Assembly: GCA_028533045.1 (NCBI GenBank)
Contig: JAQQAP010000011.1
Coordinates: 62,001 to 126,000 of the forward strand
From: Spirochaetales bacterium
Lineage (GTDB): Bacteria > Spirochaetota > Spirochaetia > DSM-2461
Reading direction: 5' to 3'
Length of the DNA stretch: 64,000 nucleotides
Shown: positions 48,971 to 58,029 of the stretch, one piece after another
Layout of the letters: every line of letters starts with the position of its first letter
Position numbering within the stretch: position 1 is the stretch's first letter
Translations under genes and position numbers: made by a program
The notes under the pieces: model-generated
What the model was told of the DNA's origin: nothing
Seen by the model: only the letters and a program-made list of their open reading frames with translations
Databases searched by the model: none

Positions 48971-51438
48971 TATTTCTTTCCTCCTAATAAATAGGCATAT
49001 TTTTCAAAGAGAGTCTTAACCATCTTCTCATACTCTTTGGGAGCATCGTTTTTATCCATAAAATCGCCCCTGTTACCAAGGGTGATGGCTGTCTCTTTTA
49101 TCTCTCCCCCCTCGCCGGAGAACCGCAGCTTAAGGGTCTCCCCTTCAAGGTAAAATCCCCGGTTTTGGCTGTTGGCAAACTCTTCGGCGCTGGAAAAGAG
49201 GGTGATTTTATCCAGGTAGGGATTTCCCTCCCAGGGACAGAAGGTTCCGCAGTTACCGCACTCGTTACAAAGAGCGTCCAGGTGGAGGATTTGGGTGCGG
49301 TTCTTCTCTCCGGCCACCTCGATGGCCCGATTGGCCCGATTGGGACAGACATCTATACATTTATTACATTCGTAGTGGCAGTCAAGGCAGCGCAGGGCCT
49401 CTTTCTGCGTTCCTTCCGCTGTCAATTTCGCCTTGGGGTCTATTTCAAAGTTCACCCGCCCCTTTTTCCGCTCCACTTCTTCCCGGTCTTCCCCGGCGAA
49501 GGGTGCGGGGGGGGCCGGGGGGATTTCTCCCGCCAGGGCGTCAATTTGTTTAGCTGCGGCAGCGATATCTTCTATCAGGCCGATTTTAGGGTGATTATTT
49601 CCGTCGATGATGAGGGCGATTCCCTCTTCCTTCAGGCTCTCTTCGCTCGGAAGCCCTTCGGGACAGGGGATGATTTTCACACCGCAAGTTTTAATGAAGT
49701 CCACATCGCCCTTAACTATCTCCCCGGGGAACTTGTAGCCCGGGAGGGAGTACTCTTCCTCGTCCGGACGGAGGTAAAGGGCCGTTTCATAGCCTCGTTG
49801 GGCCAGAAAATAGGCCGCCGAGAGGGTAAAAAGTCCCTGCCCCAGGAGGGCGGCTCTCTTTCCGGCCCTTAATTCAGGGGCCTTGTGGGCCGCCATAAAA
49901 TCGTCAAAACCCTGTTCCCGGGCCTGTTTCTTTAGCTCCCGTATCTTTACCGGCGCCTCATAGTCCCGACGGGTACAGTTCTTTTCGCACCTACGGGAAC
50001 AGTAGTGGCCGGTAATACCGGGCAGGGGATTCTTTTCGTAGATTACCCTAAGAGCCCCCGCATAATTGCCTTCACCCATTAGCTTAATATAACGGGGGGC
50101 GTCCTGTTCAATGGGACAGGCCTCCTGGCAAGGGGGAACCACGCAGTTAAAAAGAGGGAGGGGGCGGGAAATCTGAACCTTCTCCTTACCGCGCCACTTT
50201 TTCTCCTTATAGACCGACTTAAGGCTCTCCTCGGCCAGAAGAGTCAGTTTGGCCACATCAATCCTCTCCGGGGGGCTTGCGGGATGTTCCAGACAGCTCT
50301 CCACCATCTGAGACATTCTCATATATCCGCCGGGCTTCAGAAGTTCGGTACAAACGGTCAGGGGACGAATCCCCGTCTCCCACACATCGGCTATATTGTA
50401 GTCCGAAAGGCCGCCGGAAAAGGAGATAGCCAAATCACCCTCAAAGGCTTGAGCCAGACCGGCGGCCACGTTAATCGAGAGGGGGTAGAGGGGGCGGCCC
50501 GAGAGGTACATCTCCTCCCCGGGCAACTGGTCGAGCTTATTGAGAACCCCCAGGGTATTGGTCAGCTTAATCCCAAAGAAGCGCTTCTCCTTTTGGGCCA
50601 AATCCTTTAGCCGAGTGATCATGGAGACCGCATCGTCAAAAACAAGGTCCTTTTCAAAGGCTTCCCGGGGTACCTGAACGTAGTCAAAACCGCTCTCATT
50701 CAGGAAATTGTTGATAAAATCTTCCCCCAGAAGGGTGGGGTTCAGCTTCACATAGGTGTTGAGCTTTTTCATCTCCAACATATAGGAGCAGATTTTTTCG
50801 ATCTCATCGGGGGGGCAGCCGTGCATGGTGGATATGCTGATTTGGCTTCCCATATGGGGCGAGGGGATTTCAAGATCGATTCCTTCCCGGCGAGCTATCT
50901 TCTTTAGGATAGCCCCGTAGGCCTCATAACGGGGGTCGATACGGGCGTCCTTCATCCTCTCTATAAACTGGTCCACCCGGGGAGATGAGATACCCTCCAG
51001 GTCATAGCCCACGCTCATGTTAAAAATAAAATCGCCCCCTCCGTCGGTCCATCCCAGGAATTCCTTAAAAAAGTGAAGGAGGAACCAGGCCTTAAGGTAC
51101 TCGTCAAAGGCCTGATCCAGGGTGAATTCGGAGGACCACTCTACGTTATAGCACTCGTCCCGGGCATCGATGCAGGGTTTTTCCAGCTCCAATTCGTCAA
51201 GAATCTGAACCGTCTTGAGCTCAAAGAAGCGGGCGCCGCTTAGGTAGGCTGCCAAAAAATTGGGGGCCATTTGGGTATGCGGTCCTGCGGCGGGGCCCAA
51301 AGGAAGGGGGCCGGAGGGGAAATCGTCCGTAAAAAAGGCGGCCCGGGGAATCCCGACGAGGGAGGCGGAGTTCTTGTACTCTTCCAGAGCTGCATTTATT
51401 AAATCCTCAAAGGAGAGGGGAAACATTCTATCTGACAT
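48970..51438 (-). CDS. ygfK: YgfK-like Fe-S oxidoreductase, shortened flavin/NAD(P)H region
   Basis: The 822-residue protein matches YgfK. The N-terminal dihydropyrimidine-dehydrogenase-like barrel (about 1-400) includes GPAAGPHTQMAPNF and STMHGCPPDEIEKIC. Next come GltD-type Fe-S cysteines (CVVPPCQEACP, HYCSRRCEKNCTR) and a C-terminal pair of ferredoxin clusters (CLDCHYECNKCIDVCP, CNECGNCGTFC). YgfK is usually about 1,000 residues. Here the GltD-like FAD/NADPH section is reduced to about 130 residues, and its first glycine motif reads LLGQGLFTLS instead of GAGPAGL. Electron input from NAD(P)H is therefore doubtful. The ATG at 51438 has no clear ribosome site. First gene of the minus-strand ygfK-xdhD operon. 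Confidence 0.9.
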   Translation of the reverse strand: MSDRMFPLSFEDLINAALEEYKNSASLVGIPRAAFFTDDFPSGPLPLGPAAGPHTQMAPNFLAAYLSGARFFELKTVQILDELELEKPCIDARDECYNVEWSSEFTLDQAFDEYLKAWFLLHFFKEFLGWTDGGGDFIFNMSVGYDLEGISSPRVDQFIERMKDARIDPRYEAYGAILKKIARREGIDLEIPSPHMGSQISISTMHGCPPDEIEKICSYMLEMKKLNTYVKLNPTLLGEDFINNFLNESGFDYVQVPREAFEKDLVFDDAVSMITRLKDLAQKEKRFFGIKLTNTLGVLNKLDQLPGEEMYLSGRPLYPLSINVAAGLAQAFEGDLAISFSGGLSDYNIADVWETGIRPLTVCTELLKPGGYMRMSQMVESCLEHPASPPERIDVAKLTLLAEESLKSVYKEKKWRGKEKVQISRPLPLFNCVVPPCQEACPIEQDAPRYIKLMGEGNYAGALRVIYEKNPLPGITGHYCSRRCEKNCTRRDYEAPVKIRELKKQAREQGFDDFMAAHKAPELRAGKRAALLGQGLFTLSAAYFLAQRGYETALYLRPDEEEYSLPGYKFPGEIVKGDVDFIKTCGVKIIPCPEGLPSEESLKEEGIALIIDGNNHPKIGLIEDIAAAAKQIDALAGEIPPAPPAPFAGEDREEVERKKGRVNFEIDPKAKLTAEGTQKEALRCLDCHYECNKCIDVCPNRANRAIEVAGEKNRTQILHLDALCNECGNCGTFCPWEGNPYLDKITLFSSAEEFANSQNRGFYLEGETLKLRFSGEGGEIKETAITLGNRGDFMDKNDAPKEYEKMVKTLFEKYAYLLGGKK

Positions 51439-51501
51439 AGTTAAAGAGTAACACAGGGGAGGAATAAAATAAATATATATCGGTTAAATAGCCGCTTATA
51501 C

Positions 51502-51531
51502 TTGACCTCTTTCCCTTAGGAGAAATAAAAT
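51502..51531 (+). promoter_or_regulatory. Candidate promoter of the plus-strand xdh operon
   Basis: TTGACC (51502-51507), an 18-base spacer and TAAAAT (51526-51531) lie 70 bases upstream of the ATG at 51600. The leader would contain the hairpin GAGCCCTT/AAGGGGCTC (51539-51560). A TATAAT at 51572-51577 is an alternative -10. The minus-strand ygfK promoter must lie in the same 160-base gap. Confidence 0.35.
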
Positions 51532-51599
51532 GATAGGAAGAGCCCTTATTAAAGGGGCTCGTAAGTCTGTTTATAATTGTGTGTACGTGGAGGATCATA

Positions 51600-52235
51600 A
51601 TGGACAAATCAACAAAGTTAAATCATTTTATTTATATACTCATCTATGCTTCGATCTGGGGTTTCCTGGAAGCTACCCTGGGATGGAGTCTGCAGTTTCT
51701 TGCCATACAGGTCTCCGGATTCGTTATGTTTCCTCTGGCCATGTATATTTTGCTTTCCGCCTATCGGAAGCTGGAGAGCGCCCGCAGCCTTGTGGCAATT
51801 GGTGTGGTTGCCGGGGTTATTAAGCTGGTTAACCTGCTTCTTCCCGGCCTGCCTCCCATTAAAACGATTAATCCCGCTATCGCTCTGGTTCTGGAAGCCA
51901 GTTTCGCGGCCCTTTTTATTCCCGCTTTAATGAAGGTAAAAGGGGCGGCCCGTTTAGGCTTTTCCACCCTTCTTAACCTGAGTTGGAGAGGGGCTTTTCT
52001 TCTGACCGCCCTGGCTATTCAGGTTCTTTGGGTGATTCCCATGGGGCTTTTAAAGTCGGGAGAGATGATTTTTAGCTATCTTGTGGTAAATGGCCTTGTC
52101 AGTTCTCTGATCACTTGGATGATTGTGATGATTGAAGCCCGGCCGGGACTGAGTCTCTCTATTAAACTTAAAAAGCCTTCTATCTGGGCCCTTCCCCTGT
52201 TGGCGGGCTCTGTGGGCGCTCAGCTTTTTCTCTAA
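51600..52235 (+). CDS. Membrane protein in purine operon, unknown (211 aa)
   Basis: The ATG at 51600 has GTGGAGG ten bases upstream. The 211-residue product has about six helices and short loops (YILIYASIWGFLEATLGWSL, GVVAGVIKLVNLLLPGL, AIALVLEASFAALFIPAL). The size and layout are like an ECF-transporter S component, but I recognise no family. It is the first gene of a plus-strand unit with the XdhC-type factor, guanine deaminase and the xanthine dehydrogenase subunits. A role in purine or molybdenum-related uptake is plausible from context only. Confidence 0.7.
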   Translation: MDKSTKLNHFIYILIYASIWGFLEATLGWSLQFLAIQVSGFVMFPLAMYILLSAYRKLESARSLVAIGVVAGVIKLVNLLLPGLPPIKTINPAIALVLEASFAALFIPALMKVKGAARLGFSTLLNLSWRGAFLLTALAIQVLWVIPMGLLKSGEMIFSYLVVNGLVSSLITWMIVMIEARPGLSLSIKLKKPSIWALPLLAGSVGAQLFL

Positions 52236-52252
52236 ATACCGGATAGATTCAT

Positions 52253-53068
52253 ATGATAAGCGATCTATACGGGAAAATTTCCGAACTTACCTCTCGGGGG
52301 AGGTCTTGCGTTATGGTCACCGTGGCCGAAACGGAAGGATTCGGGCCCATGACGGTGGGAAAGAAAATGCTTGTCCTTGATGACGGCTCCTCTGAGGGAA
52401 CCGTGGGGGGCGGGGCATTGGAATTCGAGGCCCTTCAGACAGCCCAAGAGGTTCTTAAGGATCAAAAGAGTCGGCTTGTCTCCTATCTTCTCAATGAGGG
52501 AAAGGTAAAGGAGGGATTCAAGACTGTCCCCATGGTGTGTGGAGGAACGGCCAAGTTCTTCTATGAGTACCTTTCCGGCGGGGACCGGGTCTCTATTTTT
52601 GGGGGAGGTCATGTGGGCCAGGCACTGGTGCGGCAGCTCAATCTTTTGGGGTACTACACCATACTTATAGATGACCGGGAGGATATTTTTACCTCCGAAG
52701 CCCCCGCCTGTGAGTGCATTCACGAGGCTTTTCACTCCTATGCTATGAAAGCTCCCCTCGATGAGTCGAGCTATGTGGTTATTTGTACCGCCTCCCATGC
52801 CAATGACTTTGACGTGGCCCGGGCCCTGACCGAACGGGGCGTCAAACCCAAGTATCTGGGAATGCTCGCCTCTCCTTTAAAAAAGGCGGAACTTGTTTCT
52901 CGGTTGGAGAAGGAGTTTGGGGCCGATCTGGATCTTTCCCACTTCTACAGCCCCGTGGGCCTGGACATAGGAGGGGAGTCTCCTGCGGATATCGCCCTTT
53001 CCGTAGCCGCCGAAATTAGTGCCGTTAAATACGAAAGGAGAGAAATCTCCCACATGAGGAACCGGTAA
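52253..53068 (+). CDS. XdhC/CoxI family maturation factor
   Basis: The 271-residue protein belongs to the XdhC/CoxI family that binds the molybdenum cofactor, promotes its sulfuration and inserts it into xanthine-dehydrogenase-type enzymes. The N-terminal XdhC domain shows CVMVTVAETEGFGPMTVGKK and GTVGGGALEFEALQ. The C-terminal Rossmann domain shows VSIFGGGHVGQALVRQLNLL, DDREDIFTSEAPAC, and CTASHANDFDVARALTERG with YLGMLASPLKKAEL. It lies 17 bases after the membrane protein gene and one base before guanine deaminase. It fits the two molybdenum enzymes encoded on either side. Confidence 0.92.
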   Translation: MISDLYGKISELTSRGRSCVMVTVAETEGFGPMTVGKKMLVLDDGSSEGTVGGGALEFEALQTAQEVLKDQKSRLVSYLLNEGKVKEGFKTVPMVCGGTAKFFYEYLSGGDRVSIFGGGHVGQALVRQLNLLGYYTILIDDREDIFTSEAPACECIHEAFHSYAMKAPLDESSYVVICTASHANDFDVARALTERGVKPKYLGMLASPLKKAELVSRLEKEFGADLDLSHFYSPVGLDIGGESPADIALSVAAEISAVKYERREISHMRNR

Positions 53069-53069
53069 T

Positions 53070-54332
53070 TTGATTAACCTGTACAAAGGAAATTTTATAG
53101 ATACCCCCACTCCCGGTGAATTCCGGGTAAGGGAAGAGTCGGTAGCCGTGGTGGAGGAGGGAAAGCTGATTTCCCTGGAGAGCCAGGTGCCTCGGGAGTA
53201 TGCCTCCCTGCCCGTAAGGGATTTGGGACTTGTGATACCCTCCTTTATTGACCTGCACGTTCATGCCCCCCAGCATATGCAGATGGGAGCGGGTCTGGAT
53301 TTGGGACTCCTGGACTGGCTGGACAATCACACCTTTCCCGGGGAAACCCGTTTTGCCAATGAAGATTATGCCCGGGAACTTTATCCGCTTTTTGCCAAGG
53401 AGCTCTTAAGGCAGGGGAGTTTAAGGTCCGTGGTATACGGGACCATCCACGGGAAGTCCACCCTGATTTTGGCGGAAGCCCTGGAAAAGGCCGGACTGAC
53501 CGCCTTTGTGGGGAAGATCAATATGGATCAGAACGCCCCCGATTCTCTTAAGGAAGAAACAGAGGAGTCCCTGAGGGAAAGTGTCGATTTCTGTGAAAGA
53601 ATGGCCGCCCATGAACGGGTCCGCCCCATCCTGACCCCCCGTTTTGCTCCCAGCTGTACGGAAAAACTTATGAAGGGGCTTGGTGAGTTGGCCCGCAAGA
53701 AGGACCTGCCCGTCCAATCCCATCTGGCCGAAACCCGTCCCGAGGCCCGTTGGGTTTCGGAACTTTTCCCCAAAAGTCGCAGCTACACCCATGTTTATGA
53801 TGACTGCGGTCTTCTGGGGCCGGGAAGCCTTATGGCCCATGGTATCTATTTAAGCGACGAAGAGATAGAACTGATTCGGGAAAGGGAAGCCACCCTGGTT
53901 CACTGTCCCAGCGCCAATATCAATCTGAGCAGCGGTATTATGCCTCTGGGGCGCTATCTGGACGGGGGAGTTAATCCGGGATTGGGCTCCGATGTGGGGG
54001 CCGGTCATACCTTAGCCATGTACCGGGCGGTGGTTCAGGCCGTTCAGGTCTCCAAGCTCCTGCGGGTTATGGAGCCCGAGGGAAATCACCGGACAATAAA
54101 ACTCTCCGAGGCCTTCTATCTGGCCACCATGGGGAACGGCCGATTTTTCACAGGCCGGGGTTTTGAGCCCTGCGGGGCCTTTGAGGCGGGAATGAGCTTT
54201 GACGCTCTGGCCATTGACCTGGAACTGCCCAAGGCGGTGGGAATGTCTCCCCTTAATCAACTGGAGCGCTTCCTTTATTCCGGGGACGACCGCCATATAA
54301 AAACACGAATCTTAGCAGGTAGGGAATTATGA
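53070..54332 (+). CDS. guaD: Guanine deaminase
   Basis: The 420-residue amidohydrolase converts guanine to xanthine and ammonia with zinc. Motifs are PSFIDLHVHAPQHMQMGAGL (metal His pair; the HAPQ variant is typical of guanine deaminase), PVQSHLAETRPEARWV, LMAHGIYLSDEEIELIRE, VHCPSANINLSSG and GLGSDVGAGHTL (catalytic Asp). The start is TTG 53070, one base after the XdhC-family stop, with GAGGA upstream. The stop overlaps the next gene (ATGA). It feeds xanthine directly to the dehydrogenase encoded downstream. Confidence 0.94.
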   Translation: MINLYKGNFIDTPTPGEFRVREESVAVVEEGKLISLESQVPREYASLPVRDLGLVIPSFIDLHVHAPQHMQMGAGLDLGLLDWLDNHTFPGETRFANEDYARELYPLFAKELLRQGSLRSVVYGTIHGKSTLILAEALEKAGLTAFVGKINMDQNAPDSLKEETEESLRESVDFCERMAAHERVRPILTPRFAPSCTEKLMKGLGELARKKDLPVQSHLAETRPEARWVSELFPKSRSYTHVYDDCGLLGPGSLMAHGIYLSDEEIELIREREATLVHCPSANINLSSGIMPLGRYLDGGVNPGLGSDVGAGHTLAMYRAVVQAVQVSKLLRVMEPEGNHRTIKLSEAFYLATMGNGRFFTGRGFEPCGAFEAGMSFDALAIDLELPKAVGMSPLNQLERFLYSGDDRHIKTRILAGREL

Positions 54333-55765
54333 AGATAGACTGTCGATTTATTCTAAACCATAGGGAGATGGAACTTTCCCTCCCCCCCGGTCGTTCAGTG
54401 CTGGATCTTTTAAGAAAGGATTTGGGAATGTACGGCACCAGGGAAGGCTGCCGGGAAGGGGAGTGCGGGGCCTGTACGGTTATTCTGGGCCGGGTTCCTC
54501 TGGCGGTTTATCGTCCCATGGCGTCCTGTATCATGCCCGTGGGCCAGCTGAATTATACTCACCTGGTGACCATAGAGGGGCTTCAGGGTGAGAGGCCCAA
54601 TCGGCTTCAGCAGGCTTTTTTGAATCAGGGGGCTTCCCAATGCGGTTTCTGTACTTCCGGCTTCATCCTGGCCCTTACGGGATATCTTCTGGAAGGGCGG
54701 TCCGTGACTCTTGAGGGCGCGGTGAATGCTCTGGACGGGAATATCTGCCGCTGTACCGGCTACGGTTCCATTCGCCGAGCCGTGGAGGAGACGGTGGAAC
54801 CCCTTGTGGGGAAGGTTCCCTCCCTTCAGTCGCTCATAGAACTGGATTTGCTCCCCCCCTATTTTACGGAAATTCCCAAAAGACTGGAAAAACTCAGGCT
54901 TAAATCTCTGGCCGATTCACAGGAGCTTAGCTTTGAACGGATCAAAGAGAGGGGCCCTCTTATTGCGGGGGGAACCGATTTGTATGTACAGCGGGGAGAA
55001 GCTCTGGAGAAGGGGCAGCCCCGTTTTATCATTCCCGAGTCGGAGGCCATTCGGGAAGAGGAGGGGATGATTGTTATTCCCGCTTCGGCTACCATGGAGC
55101 AGCTGCGGCTTAGTCCTTTTATGAATGAAGCCTTTCCCCTGTGGAGTGAGAAGCTCCTGCTCGTGGCCTCCCATATTTTAAGGAATCGGGCCACTTTGGG
55201 AGGAAATCTGGTTAATGCCTCTCCCATTGGGGACGGGGCGGTACTGCTTCTTGCTCTGGATGCTCAAATTCAGCTTAGCTCAGAGGAGGGTACTTCACGG
55301 CGTCTTCCCCTCAGAGAGTTTTTTCTGGATTACAAAAAGCTGGACCTTAAAGAGGGGGAACTGGTGGATTGTCTCCTTGTGAAAAAATATGAATCCAAGC
55401 AGCTATGGAACTTTGCGAAAGTGAGCAAACGGGAGCGTCTGGATATTGCCAGCTGTAACTCGGCCGCCCTTTTTACCGTGGAAGAGGGGTGTATCAGTTC
55501 CGCCGGGATCGCCCTGGGCGGGGTTGCTCCCGTTCCTTTTACTGCTGGAAAGACCATGGCCTGGCTTAAGGGTAAGTCTCTCACAAAAGAGACCCTCCTT
55601 GGCTCCTTTGACATTTTGCAAAAAGAGATTAACCCCATTGATGATGTACGGGGGAGTTCTACCTATAAGAGACGTTTGGCTTCGGCCCTTCTGGCGGACC
55701 ACTACCTTCGCTGTTTCCCCGACCTGTGCAGCTATGACGATTTGGCAAAAGGAGGCGTACTGTGA
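54329..55765 (+). CDS. Xanthine dehydrogenase small subunit: [2Fe-2S] plus FAD domains
   Basis: The 478-residue protein fuses two electron-transfer modules. The N-terminal part (1-160) has CREGECGACTVIL, a distal Cys at ASC, and the second-cluster motifs CGFCTSGFIL and CRCTGYGSIRRAVEE. The C-terminal part (about 200-478) is a CO-dehydrogenase-type FAD domain (PLIAGGTDLYVQRGE, ILRNRATLGGNLVNASPIGD, DGAVLLLALDAQI). It works with the molybdenum subunit coded next, passing electrons from xanthine to NAD or another acceptor. It overlaps guaD by ATGA and the large subunit by GTGA, so all three are translationally coupled. Confidence 0.93.
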   Translation: MKIDCRFILNHREMELSLPPGRSVLDLLRKDLGMYGTREGCREGECGACTVILGRVPLAVYRPMASCIMPVGQLNYTHLVTIEGLQGERPNRLQQAFLNQGASQCGFCTSGFILALTGYLLEGRSVTLEGAVNALDGNICRCTGYGSIRRAVEETVEPLVGKVPSLQSLIELDLLPPYFTEIPKRLEKLRLKSLADSQELSFERIKERGPLIAGGTDLYVQRGEALEKGQPRFIIPESEAIREEEGMIVIPASATMEQLRLSPFMNEAFPLWSEKLLLVASHILRNRATLGGNLVNASPIGDGAVLLLALDAQIQLSSEEGTSRRLPLREFFLDYKKLDLKEGELVDCLLVKKYESKQLWNFAKVSKRERLDIASCNSAALFTVEEGCISSAGIALGGVAPVPFTAGKTMAWLKGKSLTKETLLGSFDILQKEINPIDDVRGSSTYKRRLASALLADHYLRCFPDLCSYDDLAKGGVL

Positions 55766-58029
55766 AAAATCCCGATAGCACCTACCATGTGATGGGTCTT
55801 ACCCGCTATGTGGATGACCAGGACTTCCCCCAACGGGGCCTCCACTGCGTTGTCTTTTTCTCTCCCGTGGCCAAAGGAAAAGTCCGGAAACTCGATATTT
55901 CCCGGGCCGCAGAAGTGAGGGGAGTGGATTTCATTCTTACCGCCCGGGATATCCCCGGTGAGAACCAGATAGGCGGCATCATTGAGGATGAAATTCTCAT
56001 GGCCGAGGATGAGGTGGACTTTGTGGGAATGCCCATGGCCGCCGTTTACGGACGCACAGAGGAAGCCGCCCGGGAAGCGGTCGAGCTGATTGAAGTGGAC
56101 ATTGAGGAGGAGACTCCCATTCTGGACCCCCGGGAAGCCTATGAGAAGAATGAGCTTATAGCCCCCGTGCGTACATTTACCCTGGGGAATACGGAGGAAG
56201 CCATTGCCGGAGCCGCCTACGTGGCCCGGGGAAGGGCCGAGTCCGGTGCGCAGGAGCATTTTTACCTGGAAACCCAGGCGACCATAGCCACACCCACCGA
56301 GGAGGGGAACATTTTTCTCTCCACCGGAACCCAGGCTCCCACATCGGTACAGCGCTGCGTGGCCAAGGTGTGCGGTTACCCCATGAACAAGATAGAAGTG
56401 GATGTGAGACGCCTGGGCGGCGCCTTCGGAGGTAAGGAGGACCAGGCCAATACCTGGGCCTGTTTTGCCGCCCTGGGAGCCCAAAAGTCCGGTCTTCCCT
56501 GCCGTATGGTCCTGCGCCGGTCGGAGGATATGCTGGCCACGGGAAAACGGCACCCCTACAGTTCGGACTTTACCCTAGCCCTGGATCGGGAAGGAAAGTT
56601 CCTGGCCTATAAGGCTATGTTCTACCAGAATGCCGGTGCCGCCGCAGACCTTTCCACCTCCGTTTTGGAAAGAACTCTGTTCCATGCCACCGCCTCCTAC
56701 TATGTGCCCCATGTCCATGCCACGGCCGCATCCTGCCGTACCAATATAACGCCCAATACCGCTTTTCGGGGTTTTGGCGGACCCCAGGGGATGTTTGTCT
56801 TTGAAGCGGCCATTCGGGAGGCCTCTCGGGTCAGCGGAATTTCCGTAGAAGAACTGCAAAGAAAGAACCTTTTGAAAACCGGCGATCTTCTCTCCTATGG
56901 GCAGATCGCAGAAAACGCCCGGGCCGAGCGCTGCTGGGACAGGGCTCTGGAAAAATACGAACTTCCCAAACGGATGAAAGCCATAGATAATCAGAGGGAG
57001 AAAGAGAAAACTTCTGGTAAGTTGGAGCGGTATGGCCGGGGCTATGCCCTCATGCCGGTTTGTTTTGGAATCAGCTTTACCACCACCTTTCTTAATCAGG
57101 CCCGGGCCCATATTCATGTTTATACCGACGGCAGTGTGGGGGTCAGCACCGGGGCCGTAGAGATGGGTCAGGGGGTGAATCACAAGATTCGGGAGATCGT
57201 TTCGGAGAGCTTTGGCATAGACGGAACACATATCAAACTTGAGTCTACCAATACCACCCGGGTTTCCAACTCAAGTCCCACAGCCGCCAGCAGTGGAGCC
57301 GATTTTAACGGCGCCGCCGCCCTCATGGCCTGTGAGATGATTAAGGAGCGCCTTTTCAAATATATGGCCTCCACCCTGGAGTGTAAGGCGGAGGATCTTT
57401 CCCTGAAGGACGGCCGTCTCTATCAGAAGGAAAGCCCCTGTGAGGAGAGCTGGGAGGATGTGGTTATTCAAGCCTATCGTGCCCGGGTGCAGTTAAGCGC
57501 CGAGGCCCACTACTCCACACCGGACCTCCACTTTGATAAAAGCACAGAGAAGGGACACCCCTTTGCCTACCACACCTACGGAACCGCCTATTTTGAAGCG
57601 GAAGTGGACCGACTTTTGGGAACTTATCGGGTGGAAAAGGCCTATGTGGTTCACGATTTGGGACGGTCTATTAATCCCCTCATAGACCTGGGACAGGTGG
57701 AAGGGGGAATGGTCCAGGGAATCGGATGGCTTACCATGGAAGAGATGCGCTATGCCGAATCGGGAAGGCCTCTCACGGCCACGGCGGGAACCTATAAAAT
57801 GCCCGATATCTCATCGGCACCGGTAGATATGAAGGTGGAATTCCTGGAAGATGCCTATAATGACAGGGCCGTAAAAGGGTCCAAGGCCGTGGGGGAACCA
57901 CCCTTTATGTACGGAATAGGGGCCTATTGGGCCATTAAGAGGGCGGCCGGGACGGATTTTTGTTCCTATACGGCTCCCCTTACACCGGAGCGGCTTATGG
58001 GAGAGACCCGGGGGAATCGGCCAGATTAA
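55762..58029 (+). CDS. Xanthine dehydrogenase molybdenum-binding subunit
   Basis: The 755-residue large subunit starts at GTG 55762 (AAAGGAGG upstream, GTGA overlap). The hammerhead domain begins GLTRYVDDQDFPQRGLHCVV. The cofactor motifs are VRRLGGAFGGKEDQANTWAC, TPNTAFRGFGGPQGMFVFE, STGAVEMGQGVNHKI and the catalytic Glu in KAVGEPPFMYGIGAYW. With the Fe-S/FAD subunit it forms an XdhB-type enzyme for hypoxanthine or xanthine. It is clearly different in sequence from the XdhD-like subunit at 46709, so the locus has two paralogous molybdenum hydroxylases. Its 3' end overlaps the convergent ABC ATPase gene by 35 bases. Confidence 0.94.
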   Translation: MKNPDSTYHVMGLTRYVDDQDFPQRGLHCVVFFSPVAKGKVRKLDISRAAEVRGVDFILTARDIPGENQIGGIIEDEILMAEDEVDFVGMPMAAVYGRTEEAAREAVELIEVDIEEETPILDPREAYEKNELIAPVRTFTLGNTEEAIAGAAYVARGRAESGAQEHFYLETQATIATPTEEGNIFLSTGTQAPTSVQRCVAKVCGYPMNKIEVDVRRLGGAFGGKEDQANTWACFAALGAQKSGLPCRMVLRRSEDMLATGKRHPYSSDFTLALDREGKFLAYKAMFYQNAGAAADLSTSVLERTLFHATASYYVPHVHATAASCRTNITPNTAFRGFGGPQGMFVFEAAIREASRVSGISVEELQRKNLLKTGDLLSYGQIAENARAERCWDRALEKYELPKRMKAIDNQREKEKTSGKLERYGRGYALMPVCFGISFTTTFLNQARAHIHVYTDGSVGVSTGAVEMGQGVNHKIREIVSESFGIDGTHIKLESTNTTRVSNSSPTAASSGADFNGAAALMACEMIKERLFKYMASTLECKAEDLSLKDGRLYQKESPCEESWEDVVIQAYRARVQLSAEAHYSTPDLHFDKSTEKGHPFAYHTYGTAYFEAEVDRLLGTYRVEKAYVVHDLGRSINPLIDLGQVEGGMVQGIGWLTMEEMRYAESGRPLTATAGTYKMPDISSAPVDMKVEFLEDAYNDRAVKGSKAVGEPPFMYGIGAYWAIKRAAGTDFCSYTAPLTPERLMGETRGNRPD

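Noticed and set aside
51530-51823. 97-residue ORF with a good ribosome site upstream of the membrane protein at 51600
   Set aside because: It overlaps the conserved-looking membrane protein in another frame, and the best promoter would start transcription inside or after its ATG.
46709-58029. Selenocysteine codons in the molybdenum hydroxylase genes
   Set aside because: All subunits are open without internal TGA; selenium, if used, would be a labile cofactor, which sequence cannot show.
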